Below are positions 16,731 to 25,421 of a stretch of DNA of 64,000 nucleotides, piece by piece. The position numbers and the translations under genes were made by a program. The stretch's first letter is position 1; each line of letters opens with the position of its first letter. Under the pieces are notes generated by a model. That model had not been told where the DNA came from. It worked only from the letters and a program-made list of their open reading frames with translations, and did not search any database. The stretch is from Aerococcus sp. HMSC062A02. GTDB taxonomy: Bacteria > Bacillota > Bacilli > Lactobacillales > Aerococcaceae. The stretch is taken from contig NZ_KV797907.1 of the NCBI RefSeq assembly GCF_001809535.1, positions 90,396 through 154,395 of the forward strand, read 5' to 3'.

Positions 16731-18467
16731 ATGCGTTTAGTGGATTATATTGCGGCCCATAGTAGCCAGACTTTCGATGACATGCCCCTCAATGAAGTTG
16801 ATATTGCAGCCTTAACGGAGCTGTCCAATTTAGAGCTGGATGACTTGGTGCCGGCTGACTTGACGGGGGAGGCCTGGGTGTCTTTAAGCCAGGTCCAAGC
16901 TTGGTTAGCCAAAAACTACCAAGCGAATACCCGAGATATTTGGCATTTCATTAGCCAGGGGCGTCATGCTGTTCTTGATGCCTTGGTGGAAACCGAACGC
17001 TTCCGCCAAGTCCGCCTTTATGGCTTTCGAAGTCTCTTAGACCAAGAGAAGGCCGTACAGTTTGCGGCTCTAATGGTCGAGATACCAGGCTATAAGAAAT
17101 TAGTCATCTTTCGTGGGACGGATAATCATATTGTTGGCTGGCAGGAGAATTTCATGCTGGCCTATAAGAAGACCATGCCCTCCCAAAAGGCAGCTGGCCG
17201 CTACTTGACAGAAGTTATGGACCAGGGCGATCAAGATCAGGTCATCATAGCCGGGCATTCCAAAGGTGGTAACCTGGCCTTGGCGGCTGCTATCCAACAA
17301 TCAGCTTCAGACCAGGGATTGATTGAAGGAATATATGTCTTGGACTCGCCTGGTTTCTACGAGGAAACTTTTGAGCAAGCAGGTTTTAAGCGGATTCAGT
17401 CTAAGGTCTATGAGTACCTGCCGGAAGATTCCTTGATTGGGATTATCCTCCACACAGCGACTGCACCAACGATTATTAAGAGCGGAGGAATTTCTCTCCT
17501 CCAACACCTCCTCCAACTCTGGGAGATCGAGGGAGACCAGTTTAAAAGGGTGGAATCGACCACTGTGACCAGTCAGCTCAGCCAAGAAACCCTTAATATC
17601 TGGATGAAATGGCACGGGCCAGAGGAAATTGAATTGTTGCTGACGCTTTTATTCGATGCCCTCTATAATACGGGGGTCCTCCGCCTCACCGATATTTCGG
17701 AACACTTCCGCACCTTTATCAACCGGCTCTATTCGGAGGCTCGAAAATTAGAACCAGAGGAGCGCCGTTTTATGGTGAAAGCTATCAATGATTTGTTACT
17801 CATTTGGGAGGACCTCCACCAGGACCGCCTCTACCAAGTTCAAAGTCGGCATAAGTCCCTGTCACTTTCAGCTGAGGTCCACTTACGGCTCAACCGACTC
17901 AATAGGGACCAGTCTTTGGCTAGTGTTTTGATTGGCTGTGTCTTAATGATGATGGGCGTTTTTCTCTTTTTAGAACCGGATAAGGACCTGCATATCTTTG
18001 CTGTGGCCTTTCTCTTAGGAACGGCCCTATCAGGCATTTGGGACCTCCGCCATTTCTATCAGGCGGGCCGCAAGCACCTCCATTATGGCAACTTACTGAC
18101 GGGGTGTTTTTCTATTTTGACCTGTATTTGGGGGATCTATGACTATATCCAGGGTAGCCAACAAATTTTTCCCTATGTCCTAGGGGGCTGGATGCTTGGA
18201 ATGGGCTTGGTCCGTGCTTACCAATTCTTCCGCCTTCGCTACGAAGACTCACCGGTTCCAATCTGGGGGAGCCTTTTATCTCTGGCGGGAATTCTTTTGG
18301 GCTTACTCCTCGTCGGTCATCCGGATTTTAGCCTTTACCTTCCTGACCTCCTCGCTTTGGCCTTTATCGTTCAGGGGATCCAGATGATTGTCAGCTACTT
18401 AATTTATCGTAAGGAGAGTGACCTCTATCGCTTCATTGACCGAGTCAAGCATGAGCATATGGATTGA
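16731..18467 (+). CDS. DUF2974 lipase-like hydrolase fused to a C-terminal membrane domain
   Basis: 578 residues. Residues about 1-330 resemble DUF2974 (Mbeg1-like) alpha/beta hydrolases, with the nucleophile elbow GHSKGG (Ser177) and a probable acid in YVLDSPGF. There is no signal peptide. Residues about 395-565 contain roughly six hydrophobic helices in a repeated pattern that looks like a DUF308/HdeD-type membrane domain (segments around 402-420, 424-442, 455-475, 482-500, 520-540, 545-560). AGGAGG precedes the ATG. A soluble cytoplasmic hydrolase tethered to a multi-pass domain suggests action on membrane lipids or membrane-bound esters; this is inference. Confidence 0.75.
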   Translation: MRLVDYIAAHSSQTFDDMPLNEVDIAALTELSNLELDDLVPADLTGEAWVSLSQVQAWLAKNYQANTRDIWHFISQGRHAVLDALVETERFRQVRLYGFRSLLDQEKAVQFAALMVEIPGYKKLVIFRGTDNHIVGWQENFMLAYKKTMPSQKAAGRYLTEVMDQGDQDQVIIAGHSKGGNLALAAAIQQSASDQGLIEGIYVLDSPGFYEETFEQAGFKRIQSKVYEYLPEDSLIGIILHTATAPTIIKSGGISLLQHLLQLWEIEGDQFKRVESTTVTSQLSQETLNIWMKWHGPEEIELLLTLLFDALYNTGVLRLTDISEHFRTFINRLYSEARKLEPEERRFMVKAINDLLLIWEDLHQDRLYQVQSRHKSLSLSAEVHLRLNRLNRDQSLASVLIGCVLMMMGVFLFLEPDKDLHIFAVAFLLGTALSGIWDLRHFYQAGRKHLHYGNLLTGCFSILTCIWGIYDYIQGSQQIFPYVLGGWMLGMGLVRAYQFFRLRYEDSPVPIWGSLLSLAGILLGLLLVGHPDFSLYLPDLLALAFIVQGIQMIVSYLIYRKESDLYRFIDRVKHEHMD

Positions 18468-18520
18468 GTCGACCTGGGATTCATGATAGCTTAGAGCTAA
18501 AATGATGGGAGGGGCTTATG

Positions 18521-19468
18521 ATGTGTACAGGGATTCAGATGACTTATGACCAAGGGGTGGTGCTCGGCCGGACCATGGATGTGGAAGGGCCGGTGCCTTG
18601 GAATATCATCTACCAGCCAGCTGACTATCCTGCTGCCGATGACCTCTACCAGGGAGGGACTTACTGTGGGCCTTATCGCCGTTTGGGGATTGGCTTTAGG
18701 GATTTGGATCCTCTAAAAGAAGGCGTCAATGACCAGGGACTTATCGGCATCACCAATGAATTTGTAGGTCCCAAGCCGCGCTTCTCTAAACTTCCCCAGC
18801 CGGACAAGAAGAACCTGTCGAGCTATCACTTCTTGACTTATGCCCTGGCCAACTATGCCTCCCTTGCAGAAATCCTAGACGACCTGGACCAGCTCTGCCT
18901 AGCCAACCATGATCGAGAAGGACAGGCGGTCATCTGCCCCGACTTCCATTATATGTTCACAGATGACAGCCAGGCTTGCCTGGTCTTAGAACCTGATCGT
19001 GGCCGTTTAAAAGCGACTGTCAATCCTTACGGGGTAATGACCAATTCACCTGATATTGATAAGCATTTTAAGGCCTTAGAAAAGACTTTAGCAGTAGATG
19101 ACTTGCGAGCTTTCAATGCTGCCAAGGACCTACCAGGGGGCTATGACCCCAAGTCACGCTTTATTAAGGCCTATTATCTAAAGGCGATGACGCCTCCAAA
19201 CCAGGAAGAGGGCCAGGCACAAGCAGCTGCCTTTGATGTTCTGTCTGCCTTGACCCTCCCCCGTGGCTTTATCCGACCAGGTAATCGAAATGAGGGAACT
19301 TTTACCCGCTATAGTTCTGTCTATGCCAGCCAGAGCCAGACCCTAACTGTTCGTTCCGGGACCAATCCCTTGCCTTACCAGCTGAGTCTCAAGGAGCTCG
19401 CCCAAGCAAGCGACCGCTGCGCCTTCTTCCTCCCCGACCACTTCCAGGCTTCCTCCTTAGAAACTTAG
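18521..19468 (+). CDS. Choloylglycine hydrolase / penicillin V acylase family enzyme
   Basis: About 315 residues of the Ntn-hydrolase C59 family. I chose ATG 18521, not 18518, because it places the nucleophile Cys as residue 2 (MCTGIQM), which Met removal exposes, and gives a better distance from GGGAGGGG. Further family motifs: GRTMD (Arg and Asp of the site), the NDQGLIGITNEF region, VMTNSPDI (Asn) and SRFIKAYYLK (Arg). Members cleave amide bonds of bile salts, penicillin V or N-acyl homoserine lactones; substrate cannot be assigned here. Stand-alone gene followed by a terminator. Confidence 0.88.
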   Translation: MCTGIQMTYDQGVVLGRTMDVEGPVPWNIIYQPADYPAADDLYQGGTYCGPYRRLGIGFRDLDPLKEGVNDQGLIGITNEFVGPKPRFSKLPQPDKKNLSSYHFLTYALANYASLAEILDDLDQLCLANHDREGQAVICPDFHYMFTDDSQACLVLEPDRGRLKATVNPYGVMTNSPDIDKHFKALEKTLAVDDLRAFNAAKDLPGGYDPKSRFIKAYYLKAMTPPNQEEGQAQAAAFDVLSALTLPRGFIRPGNRNEGTFTRYSSVYASQSQTLTVRSGTNPLPYQLSLKELAQASDRCAFFLPDHFQASSLET

Positions 19469-19475
19469 AGACTAA

Positions 19476-19512
19476 AAAAGCCAACTCCTATTTTACGGAG
19501 AGTTGGCTTTCG
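19476..19512. terminator. Bidirectional terminator between two convergent genes
   Basis: Arms AAAGCCAACTC and GAGTTGGCTTT with flanking A- and T-runs. The right arm includes the last codons and stop of the acyltransferase gene. Confidence 0.82.
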
Positions 19513-20216
19513 TTTTCTTCAAGCTGTTCAAGGGAAGGATCAGCCAGTCGATTGAGTTCGTCCTGGAGGGCCTGGGCCATCAGTTCTCGCTCCTTGCGAA
19601 ACTTCATCCGACCAGTGAAGCGCAAGGGGCGGCCGATTTCAAATTCTTGCTTGTGCTTATTGGCGACTAGAGGGATGAATTGGATACGCTGACCATACTT
19701 TTTAAAGTAGAGCTGGTCGATGGTTAGGAAACCCTCATAGAGTTCCCCGATGCTTTGGTCGCTATTTTGATAGTCGATGTCGGGGAAGATCGCGATGGGC
19801 TGGCCGGCTTGGAGACTGGCCACGGATTCTCTGAAAGTCAGACGGATCTTCTTACTCTGCCGGTAGACAGGGATGGACCGGGCGCTCTTGAGGAAGAAGA
19901 CGCTGATTCGGGCAGCAGGCCAGGCCACGCATTTGGCTAGGACTTGGGGCAGGCCAAAACGTTTATAGAAGGTGTAGGAGCTGAAGTGCTTGTAGCAGCT
20001 TTTGAATTGGGTCAGTTTGGCGAAGACCCAAGGCCGCATGAAAACTGGCGTCCAGATCATCAGACGCAGGGGGCCCTTGAGGTTCTCGTGGTGGGAAACG
20101 AAGATGGTCGGTTGATCAAGGTTCGGTAAATCTTCGCAATTAAACTGATACTTAGGCAGGAAGAGGCGGACGACACGCCTCAAAATGCGGAGACTCCAAC
20201 CAAAATGTGCTGCCAT
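19488..20216 (-). CDS. PlsC-like acyltransferase family protein
   Basis: 242 residues. The N-terminal half has a hydrophobic segment and the motif FVSHHENLKGP, which resembles the acyltransferase H-x4-D box but with Lys where Asp is usual; AIFPDIDYQ stands where FPEGTR is expected. VYRQSKK fits the third block. Predicted membrane-associated lyso-phospholipid or related acyltransferase, but the departures in both catalytic blocks leave activity uncertain. Start ATG 20216 has AAGGAG eight bases upstream (a TTG at 20219 is less likely). Confidence 0.65.
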   Translation of the reverse strand: MAAHFGWSLRILRRVVRLFLPKYQFNCEDLPNLDQPTIFVSHHENLKGPLRLMIWTPVFMRPWVFAKLTQFKSCYKHFSSYTFYKRFGLPQVLAKCVAWPAARISVFFLKSARSIPVYRQSKKIRLTFRESVASLQAGQPIAIFPDIDYQNSDQSIGELYEGFLTIDQLYFKKYGQRIQFIPLVANKHKQEFEIGRPLRFTGRMKFRKERELMAQALQDELNRLADPSLEQLEENESQLSVK

Positions 20217-20372
20217 CAAATCAACTCCTTAACCTAGCTAATGGTCAATTACCAAGAAAATTGGCTATCTCTTAAATAATCGTTAAGACTATTCTATCAT
20301 AAGTATAGCCTAGAACCACGCATAAGCTCTTATAAGCTGGCGAAAAACCTTGCACCCAGACTTTTAATATGC

Positions 20373-20399
20373 TTAACTGGAAGAAAATTATTCTATAAT
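20373..20399 (+). promoter_or_regulatory. Promoter of the RlmD-like gene
   Basis: TATAAT at 20394-20399 with TTAACT at 20373-20378 (15-bp spacer), 24 bases before the start codon. Confidence 0.55.
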
Positions 20400-20422
20400 A
20401 CGCGCAAAGAAGGTGGTTGTTA

Positions 20423-21823
20423 ATGACTAAGAAAAATTATCCGACTGAACAACTGGAAGTGGAAGTAAAGGCCCTGGATGATAAAGGGATGGGCCTGGCG
20501 ACTTATCGCTTTCCTGATACAGATGAAGGCAAGGGACGCAAGTTAAAGCTCCGCATCCCCAAGGCCCTGCCCGGAGACCGGCTCCTGATTAGCGTTCCCA
20601 ATGCTCGGGGACGGCGCCGGGCTTGCTTAACTTATGACCGGATCCTGGAAGCTGCGCCGAGCCGAATTGGCGGCTATGAACTTGACCAGGCCCAAGTGGG
20701 TGGAGCGCCGTTAGAATTTATGGCCTATGAGGACCAATTGGCCTTTAAGCAGGCCATGGCCCAGACCTATCTAGCAGACCAAGGCTTTGATCCAGACCTT
20801 GTGGGGGAGGTCTGGGGCATGGACGATCCCTACCACTACCGCAATAAGATCGAGCTGAGCTTTTCCAAGGAAGGAGCGTTGGGATTTTTTGCCCAGGGCG
20901 ACCAGTACCAGATTGTGGACTGGCAGGACAACATCCTGGCTCCTGAAATCTTTATGCAACTCAAGGAAGAAATCCAGGCTTGGCAGAAGCATTGGGGACT
21001 AGCGGGTTATGATAAGAAGTCCAAGCAGGGGCTCCTCCGCCAACTTCTTCTGCGCCAAGGCCAGAAGACTGGGGAAGTGATGCTGGCCTTATTCGCCAAG
21101 GAAGATAGCAGCCAGTATCCCGAAGCTGTAGCGGACCTAATCTGGCGGATGGGGGCCTACACCGATGTTAAGAGCCTGATGTGGATTAAAAATACTGAAA
21201 TTGCCGATAAGATGGGGGCTGACCAGGTGACTGTCTTAGCTGGCCGTGACTACATCCGTGATGAACTAGCCGGCTTCCACTATCGCCTCTACTTCGATAC
21301 CTTCTTCCAGCCCAACCCTAGCCAGGCCCAGCGGATGATTGACCTCGTTCTTGATTGGGCAGACCTAAGCGACCAGAGCCTGGTCATCGACCTCTTCTGC
21401 GGGGTGGGGACCTTCAGCCTGCCCTTAGCCAAGCAGGCCAAGGCGTTGGCAGGTATTGAAATTGTCGACCAGTCCATCGAATCCGCCAAGCGTAATGCCC
21501 GGGAGAATGGGATTGACAATACCTACTTCATGGCCCGCGATGCCCGGCGCGGCTTGACCGAGATTGAAGACGATTGGGGTCAAGCCGACCTCTTGCTTCT
21601 CGACCCACCCCGCAATGGGGCAGGGGGCAAGGTCATGCGCCGGATTGGCCGCTTGGGCACCGATAAGATTATCTACGTCTCCTGCAATCCCAAGACCCTG
21701 GCCACTGATATGGCCTGGCTCAGAGACTATGGCTATGAACTCGCTAAGATTCAACTCGTCGACCAATTTCCCCATACCCAGCATGTGGAGGCAGTGGCCT
21801 TGTTGGAGAAAGAGCATAAATAG
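20423..21823 (+). CDS. 23S rRNA (uracil-5-)-methyltransferase, RlmD/RumA family
   Basis: 466 residues: N-terminal TRAM-like RNA-binding region (EVEVKALDDKGMGLATY), then an SAM methyltransferase domain with FDTFFQPNP, DLFCGVGTFSLPLA (SAM site), LLDPPRNGAGG and the catalytic Cys in YVSCNPKTLATD. Methylates C5 of uridine in 23S rRNA (U1939 or U747 type; paralogues are common in Firmicutes). The N-terminal 4Fe-4S cysteines of enterobacterial RlmD are not visible. ATG 20423 follows GAAGGTGG. Confidence 0.9.
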   Translation: MTKKNYPTEQLEVEVKALDDKGMGLATYRFPDTDEGKGRKLKLRIPKALPGDRLLISVPNARGRRRACLTYDRILEAAPSRIGGYELDQAQVGGAPLEFMAYEDQLAFKQAMAQTYLADQGFDPDLVGEVWGMDDPYHYRNKIELSFSKEGALGFFAQGDQYQIVDWQDNILAPEIFMQLKEEIQAWQKHWGLAGYDKKSKQGLLRQLLLRQGQKTGEVMLALFAKEDSSQYPEAVADLIWRMGAYTDVKSLMWIKNTEIADKMGADQVTVLAGRDYIRDELAGFHYRLYFDTFFQPNPSQAQRMIDLVLDWADLSDQSLVIDLFCGVGTFSLPLAKQAKALAGIEIVDQSIESAKRNARENGIDNTYFMARDARRGLTEIEDDWGQADLLLLDPPRNGAGGKVMRRIGRLGTDKIIYVSCNPKTLATDMAWLRDYGYELAKIQLVDQFPHTQHVEAVALLEKEHK

Positions 21824-21900
21824 CATTACAGCGAGCTTCTTGAGAGGTTGCGACTTCTGTTGAATAATGTGTTTAAGCAATGAAGTAGGATATAGATAAG

Positions 21901-21930
21901 GAAGAAGTTCCATTGATGGAGCTTCTTTTC
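21901..21930 (+). terminator. Terminator downstream of the RlmD-like gene
   Basis: AAGAAGTTCCAT-TG-ATGGAGCTTCTT, one mismatched pair, followed by TTTCT. Confidence 0.7.
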
Positions 21931-22091
21931 TGTTTGAGGGAGAAGCTAACTAGGCCAAAGCTTTAACTATAAGAATATAACAAAAAACTATCATATTCCC
22001 TTTGCCTTCTAGCTGTTATACAATGAATCTATCCACCTCATCGCTGCAGAGAAGGGTGTGGTAAATTTTAAAGTAAAAAAGGACTGATGAC

Positions 22092-23798
22092 ATGTTTATT
22101 GTTCGCGCCTTGATCGAAGGTTTGCTAGTGGCTGTGATTTTTATTGCCTTACTAGGAATCTTGTCTGGGATCGTTTACAAGAAGCTGAAGGCTAAATCTT
22201 CACCGACTAAGGAAGTGATGACCAAGGCAGTCAGACAAGTGGTAATTGATACAGACGATTTGAAAGAAGACCAGACAAGTTCTTTGATATCCAGGGAGGC
22301 AGACGACTCGTATTATACTTTCCTAGCTAAGTTAGAAGACTTAGTGGACGATCCACAGATCGAGCGGGTCTACCTGAATGTTGACCGTATGGACTTAAGC
22401 TTAGCCCAAATTGAAGAAGTCCGTCCCTTATTCGAAGAAATGGCCAAGCACAAGGAAGTCCTTGCTTATGGCACAACTTATGACCAGCAGACTTATCAAA
22501 TGGCCTTATTAGCGCCCAAGATTTATATGTTGGATACCAATAATGCGAGCTTGTGGTTGCGGGGCTATGCTTATTATGACCTTTATCTCAAAGATTTCTT
22601 GGCTAAGTTTGGCCTTAAAATGCATGTCTTATCAATTGGAGACTATAAGCTAGCTGGTGAAGCCTACCACCATAATCAGATGAGTCCAGCGAGGCGAGAA
22701 TCCCTGCAAGCCCTAGGGCACGAGTCTTTGGCCTATTTCATTGATTTGCTTAAAGAAAAGCGCGGGCTAGATATTGAGGAAGCACTCTTAGCAGGAGACC
22801 TTGTTCTGGCTAACCGCCAACAGGCCCTAGCATTGGGCTTGGTCGATGGCTACCTGGGCTACGACGACTTAGATATCCACGACTCAGAGCATACCGTTTC
22901 ATTCGATACTTATGAGTGTCTGAGCGATAAGGAAAGTCACCTTGGCCTAAAGCCGCTCAAAAAATGGACCAGTCGCTCGGCCGACCAAGACGAGCTAGCC
23001 CTTATCTGTCTCTCGGGGACGATTCAATCCAAGCCTGGCCAAAAAACACATATTTCTTACGAGAATGTTAAGAATAAGGTCGACCAGATTAAGAAGATGG
23101 ACCATGTGCGCGGCCTGGTGATTCGACTTGATAGTCCAGGTGGGGAAGCCCTTGAGGCAGAGAAGATCTATCAACTATTCAAGCATTTAGACTTACCGAC
23201 CTATGTCTCGATGGGCGATTATTGTGCCAGTGGGGGCTATTACATTGCTTGTGCAGGAGAGCGCTTATTCGCTAATCGAAATAGCTTAACAGGGTCGATT
23301 GGCGTGGTGGCCATGCTTCCAGAATTTACTGGGACCATAGAGAAATTAGATCTCCATCTGGAAAGCGTCAGCAAGGGGCAAGGGACCGATTTTTTGAACC
23401 CCTTCGAGCCCCTGTCTGATGAATCGAAAGACCGTTACGTTGCTAGTATGGAAGCTGTCTACGCTGAGTTTAAGGACCGGGTATCGGCTGCGCGAAAGAT
23501 AGCGGCAGACGACTTGGAGCCCTTAGCTGGCGGCCGAGTTTACCTGGGACAGCAGGCCTTCCACAAAGGCCTAGTCGATGAGATTGGCTCTCTGAATGAC
23601 TGCGTGGAGGCTCTAGCTAAACACCTAGGCCTTGAAGATCCAGATCTTGTCTATATCCAAGAGAAAGTCGATAGCCGTGACCTACTCAAACAAGTAGGCG
23701 GCCCCTTGACCTTAAACACAGTAGAAGACCTCTTGAAGGCCCAATTGCTCGAAAAGAATCCTATTCAATTCTATGAGGGGGTTCGCCGCAAAATATAG
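22092..23798 (+). CDS. sppA: Signal peptide peptidase SppA, long two-domain form
   Basis: 568 residues, like the ~67-kDa duplicated S49 enzymes. One N-terminal membrane helix (about 5-27). The catalytic Lys186 is in the N-terminal repeat (IGDYKLAGEAY) and the nucleophile Ser380 in the C-terminal repeat (YCASGGYYIA), the arrangement known for the long form. It degrades cleaved signal peptides in the membrane. AAAGGA precedes the ATG. Many Bacilli carry the short form, so the duplicated version is worth noting. Confidence 0.9.
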   Translation: MFIVRALIEGLLVAVIFIALLGILSGIVYKKLKAKSSPTKEVMTKAVRQVVIDTDDLKEDQTSSLISREADDSYYTFLAKLEDLVDDPQIERVYLNVDRMDLSLAQIEEVRPLFEEMAKHKEVLAYGTTYDQQTYQMALLAPKIYMLDTNNASLWLRGYAYYDLYLKDFLAKFGLKMHVLSIGDYKLAGEAYHHNQMSPARRESLQALGHESLAYFIDLLKEKRGLDIEEALLAGDLVLANRQQALALGLVDGYLGYDDLDIHDSEHTVSFDTYECLSDKESHLGLKPLKKWTSRSADQDELALICLSGTIQSKPGQKTHISYENVKNKVDQIKKMDHVRGLVIRLDSPGGEALEAEKIYQLFKHLDLPTYVSMGDYCASGGYYIACAGERLFANRNSLTGSIGVVAMLPEFTGTIEKLDLHLESVSKGQGTDFLNPFEPLSDESKDRYVASMEAVYAEFKDRVSAARKIAADDLEPLAGGRVYLGQQAFHKGLVDEIGSLNDCVEALAKHLGLEDPDLVYIQEKVDSRDLLKQVGGPLTLNTVEDLLKAQLLEKNPIQFYEGVRRKI

Positions 23799-23933
23799 TA
23801 GTAATGATAAATAGCTTGCGCCTAAAAAGTTGACTAGAATCCCTATGTCCTCCAAAAGCGATGCAAGAAATTAAAAGACAAGTTCAAGTATTTGTTTTAT
23901 CATAGGCTTAAAAGACTGATAGGAGGGGGAAAA

Positions 23934-24311
23934 ATGACCAAGCAAGTCCAAGCCTGCCAAAAGCTGTGGGCACAAAATAAGTACCTGGTATTGAGCAAGT
24001 CACAGAAGATCTACCGAGAAATTCGAGAGTATTTAAAAAGCGACCAGCCAGAATTAGCTGTGCTGGAAGCCTATATTGAAGAGGCAAAAGCCTTGCCCGA
24101 AGACCCTGGCCAGGTCGTCAATGCCTACCAGCATGTCTGGGGCTACTTTAAAAAGTTGGCAACCGACCAAGAGAAGGTTGATTTTATGAACTTGTTGTCG
24201 GCATACCGGGAGGGGCAAGTGGAGCAGGACCAGCTGGCTGAGGCAGCGAGAAGGCTCTTAGCAAGCTATCCCAATGACTATTTAGGCCAATCCAAGTTAT
24301 TGGAACAATGA
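23934..24311 (+). CDS. DUF1722 (YbgA-like) protein
   Basis: 125 residues. The pattern LWAQNKYLVLSKSQKIYREI matches the DUF1722 opening seen in YbgA proteins; the rest is helical. In other bacteria this domain occurs alone or fused to DUF523; function unknown. ATG 23934 is chosen because GGAGGGGGAAAA lies just before it, rather than the upstream in-frame 23892. Confidence 0.75.
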   Translation: MTKQVQACQKLWAQNKYLVLSKSQKIYREIREYLKSDQPELAVLEAYIEEAKALPEDPGQVVNAYQHVWGYFKKLATDQEKVDFMNLLSAYREGQVEQDQLAEAARRLLASYPNDYLGQSKLLEQ

Positions 24312-24433
24312 GTGATGTAACAGCTCGTAAGCTTTTAAGAGCTTTAGTTGATAAAGAAGTTCTTTGTTGGCATGGAAATTCAAAGCGAGATCCTAGACAA
24401 TATTACACTCTCTTAAGTGAGTGTAAACGTTGA
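24308..24433 (+). pseudogene. Remnant of a winged-helix C-terminal domain (41 codons)
   Basis: ATG 24308 overlaps the preceding stop and opens a 41-residue frame, MSDVTARKLLRALVDKE and onward to RQYYTLLSE. It looks like the recognition helix and wing of a small winged-helix domain such as those ending AlbA_2-type ATP-binding proteins. No ribosome binding site of its own and nothing upstream of the domain is left. Probably a gene fragment; a real small gene cannot be excluded. Confidence 0.35.
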
Positions 24434-24645
24434 AGAGTAGTTCGGAGCATCTTACAGTAATTTCCAACACTTTTAGCTAATTAAAGCACTTTCTATAGAT
24501 TTGGCGTAAGTTGAAGTAATTCAGACTAGCGTAAACTTGTTGAGAGTAGTTTGTTCGAAATCATTCCTGTGTTTTAGAATTTTTCATCATCATTTTCCTG
24601 CTATCCCAGTATGATTAAGGTATTGTTTATTTCAAAGCTAAAGCT
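24434..24645. other. Non-coding stretch with imperfect repeats
   Basis: No gene seen between the fragment ending at 24433 and the terminator at 24646. Three diverged copies of a GTAA-n-TTGA-n-AGTAGTT-like segment occur near 24423, 24505 and 24531. They may be decay products of duplicated DNA. Confidence 0.4.
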
Positions 24646-24695
24646 AAGAACGAGCATCTGACAATTCTTGTAGTGTCAGATGCTCGTTCTTGTTT
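24646..24695 (+). terminator. Strong 18-bp hairpin before the two-component operon
   Basis: AAGAACGAGCATCTGACA (24646-24663) is a perfect inverted repeat of 24674-24691 with a 10-base loop, followed by a T-rich tail. Confidence 0.8.
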
Positions 24696-24779
24696 GTTAG
24701 AAAAAACACCATTATCTGATAGAATAAGAATGAAGGATAAGAAGATATGAAGGACTGTCAACAATTGAGGAGGTTTGAC

Positions 24780-25421
24780 ATGAATTCTCTGCTTTTAGTT
24801 GAAGATGATCCCGTGATTGGCCAAGAGATTATTGACTTTTTGACCAAGCATGGTTTTGATGTGGGCTTGGCGAGGAATTTCACTGAAGGACAAGCAGCAG
24901 CTAGGCAATCCTACGATCTGGCTATTCTCGATTTAAATTTGCCGGATGGGAATGGTTTTGATCTTTTGGCGCGCTTTTTAGAGAATAATATCCAAGTGAT
25001 TATTACTACTGTGGTTGCTGATGTGGATTTTATTGCGGAGGCTCTCGATGCTGGAGCGTCGGACTATCTCACTAAGCCCTTTAATTTGAATATCCTGCGG
25101 GCCCGGATTGCGGCTTGCTTGAGGGACTTTGGGCATATGGAAGAGGACAGCGATTTAGTCCTTAAAGAAGACCAGGGGATGATTTATTATCAGGGGCAGG
25201 CGGTTGCTTTGACGGCCTTGGAATTTCGGCTCTTGGCCCATTTTATCCGCCACCGGGGCCAACTTTTGACCCGGGACCAATTGTTGGATCGCTTCTGGGA
25301 TGCCCGGCAGGCTTATGTTAATGACAATACCTTGACCGCCACCATTAAGCGGATCCGCGACAAGACCTCCAAAGACCTGATTGAAACCGTCCGTGGCATC
25401 GGCTACCGCTTGAAGCTATGA
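24780..25421 (+). CDS. OmpR-family response regulator of an ABC-transporter-linked system
   Basis: 213 residues. Receiver: acidic pair EDD near residue 9, phospho-acceptor Asp in AILDLNLPDGNG, TTVVADVDF and the Lys of LTKPF. Winged helix in the C-terminal half (VALTALEFRLLAHFIRH, TIKRIRDKT, VRGIGYRL). ATG 24780 has TTGAGGAGG upstream; an earlier in-frame ATG (24747) has none. It overlaps the sensor kinase by four bases, and an ABC ATPase and FtsX-type permease follow, the layout of BceRS- or VncRS-like antimicrobial-peptide response modules. Confidence 0.9.
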   Translation: MNSLLLVEDDPVIGQEIIDFLTKHGFDVGLARNFTEGQAAARQSYDLAILDLNLPDGNGFDLLARFLENNIQVIITTVVADVDFIAEALDAGASDYLTKPFNLNILRARIAACLRDFGHMEEDSDLVLKEDQGMIYYQGQAVALTALEFRLLAHFIRHRGQLLTRDQLLDRFWDARQAYVNDNTLTATIKRIRDKTSKDLIETVRGIGYRLKL

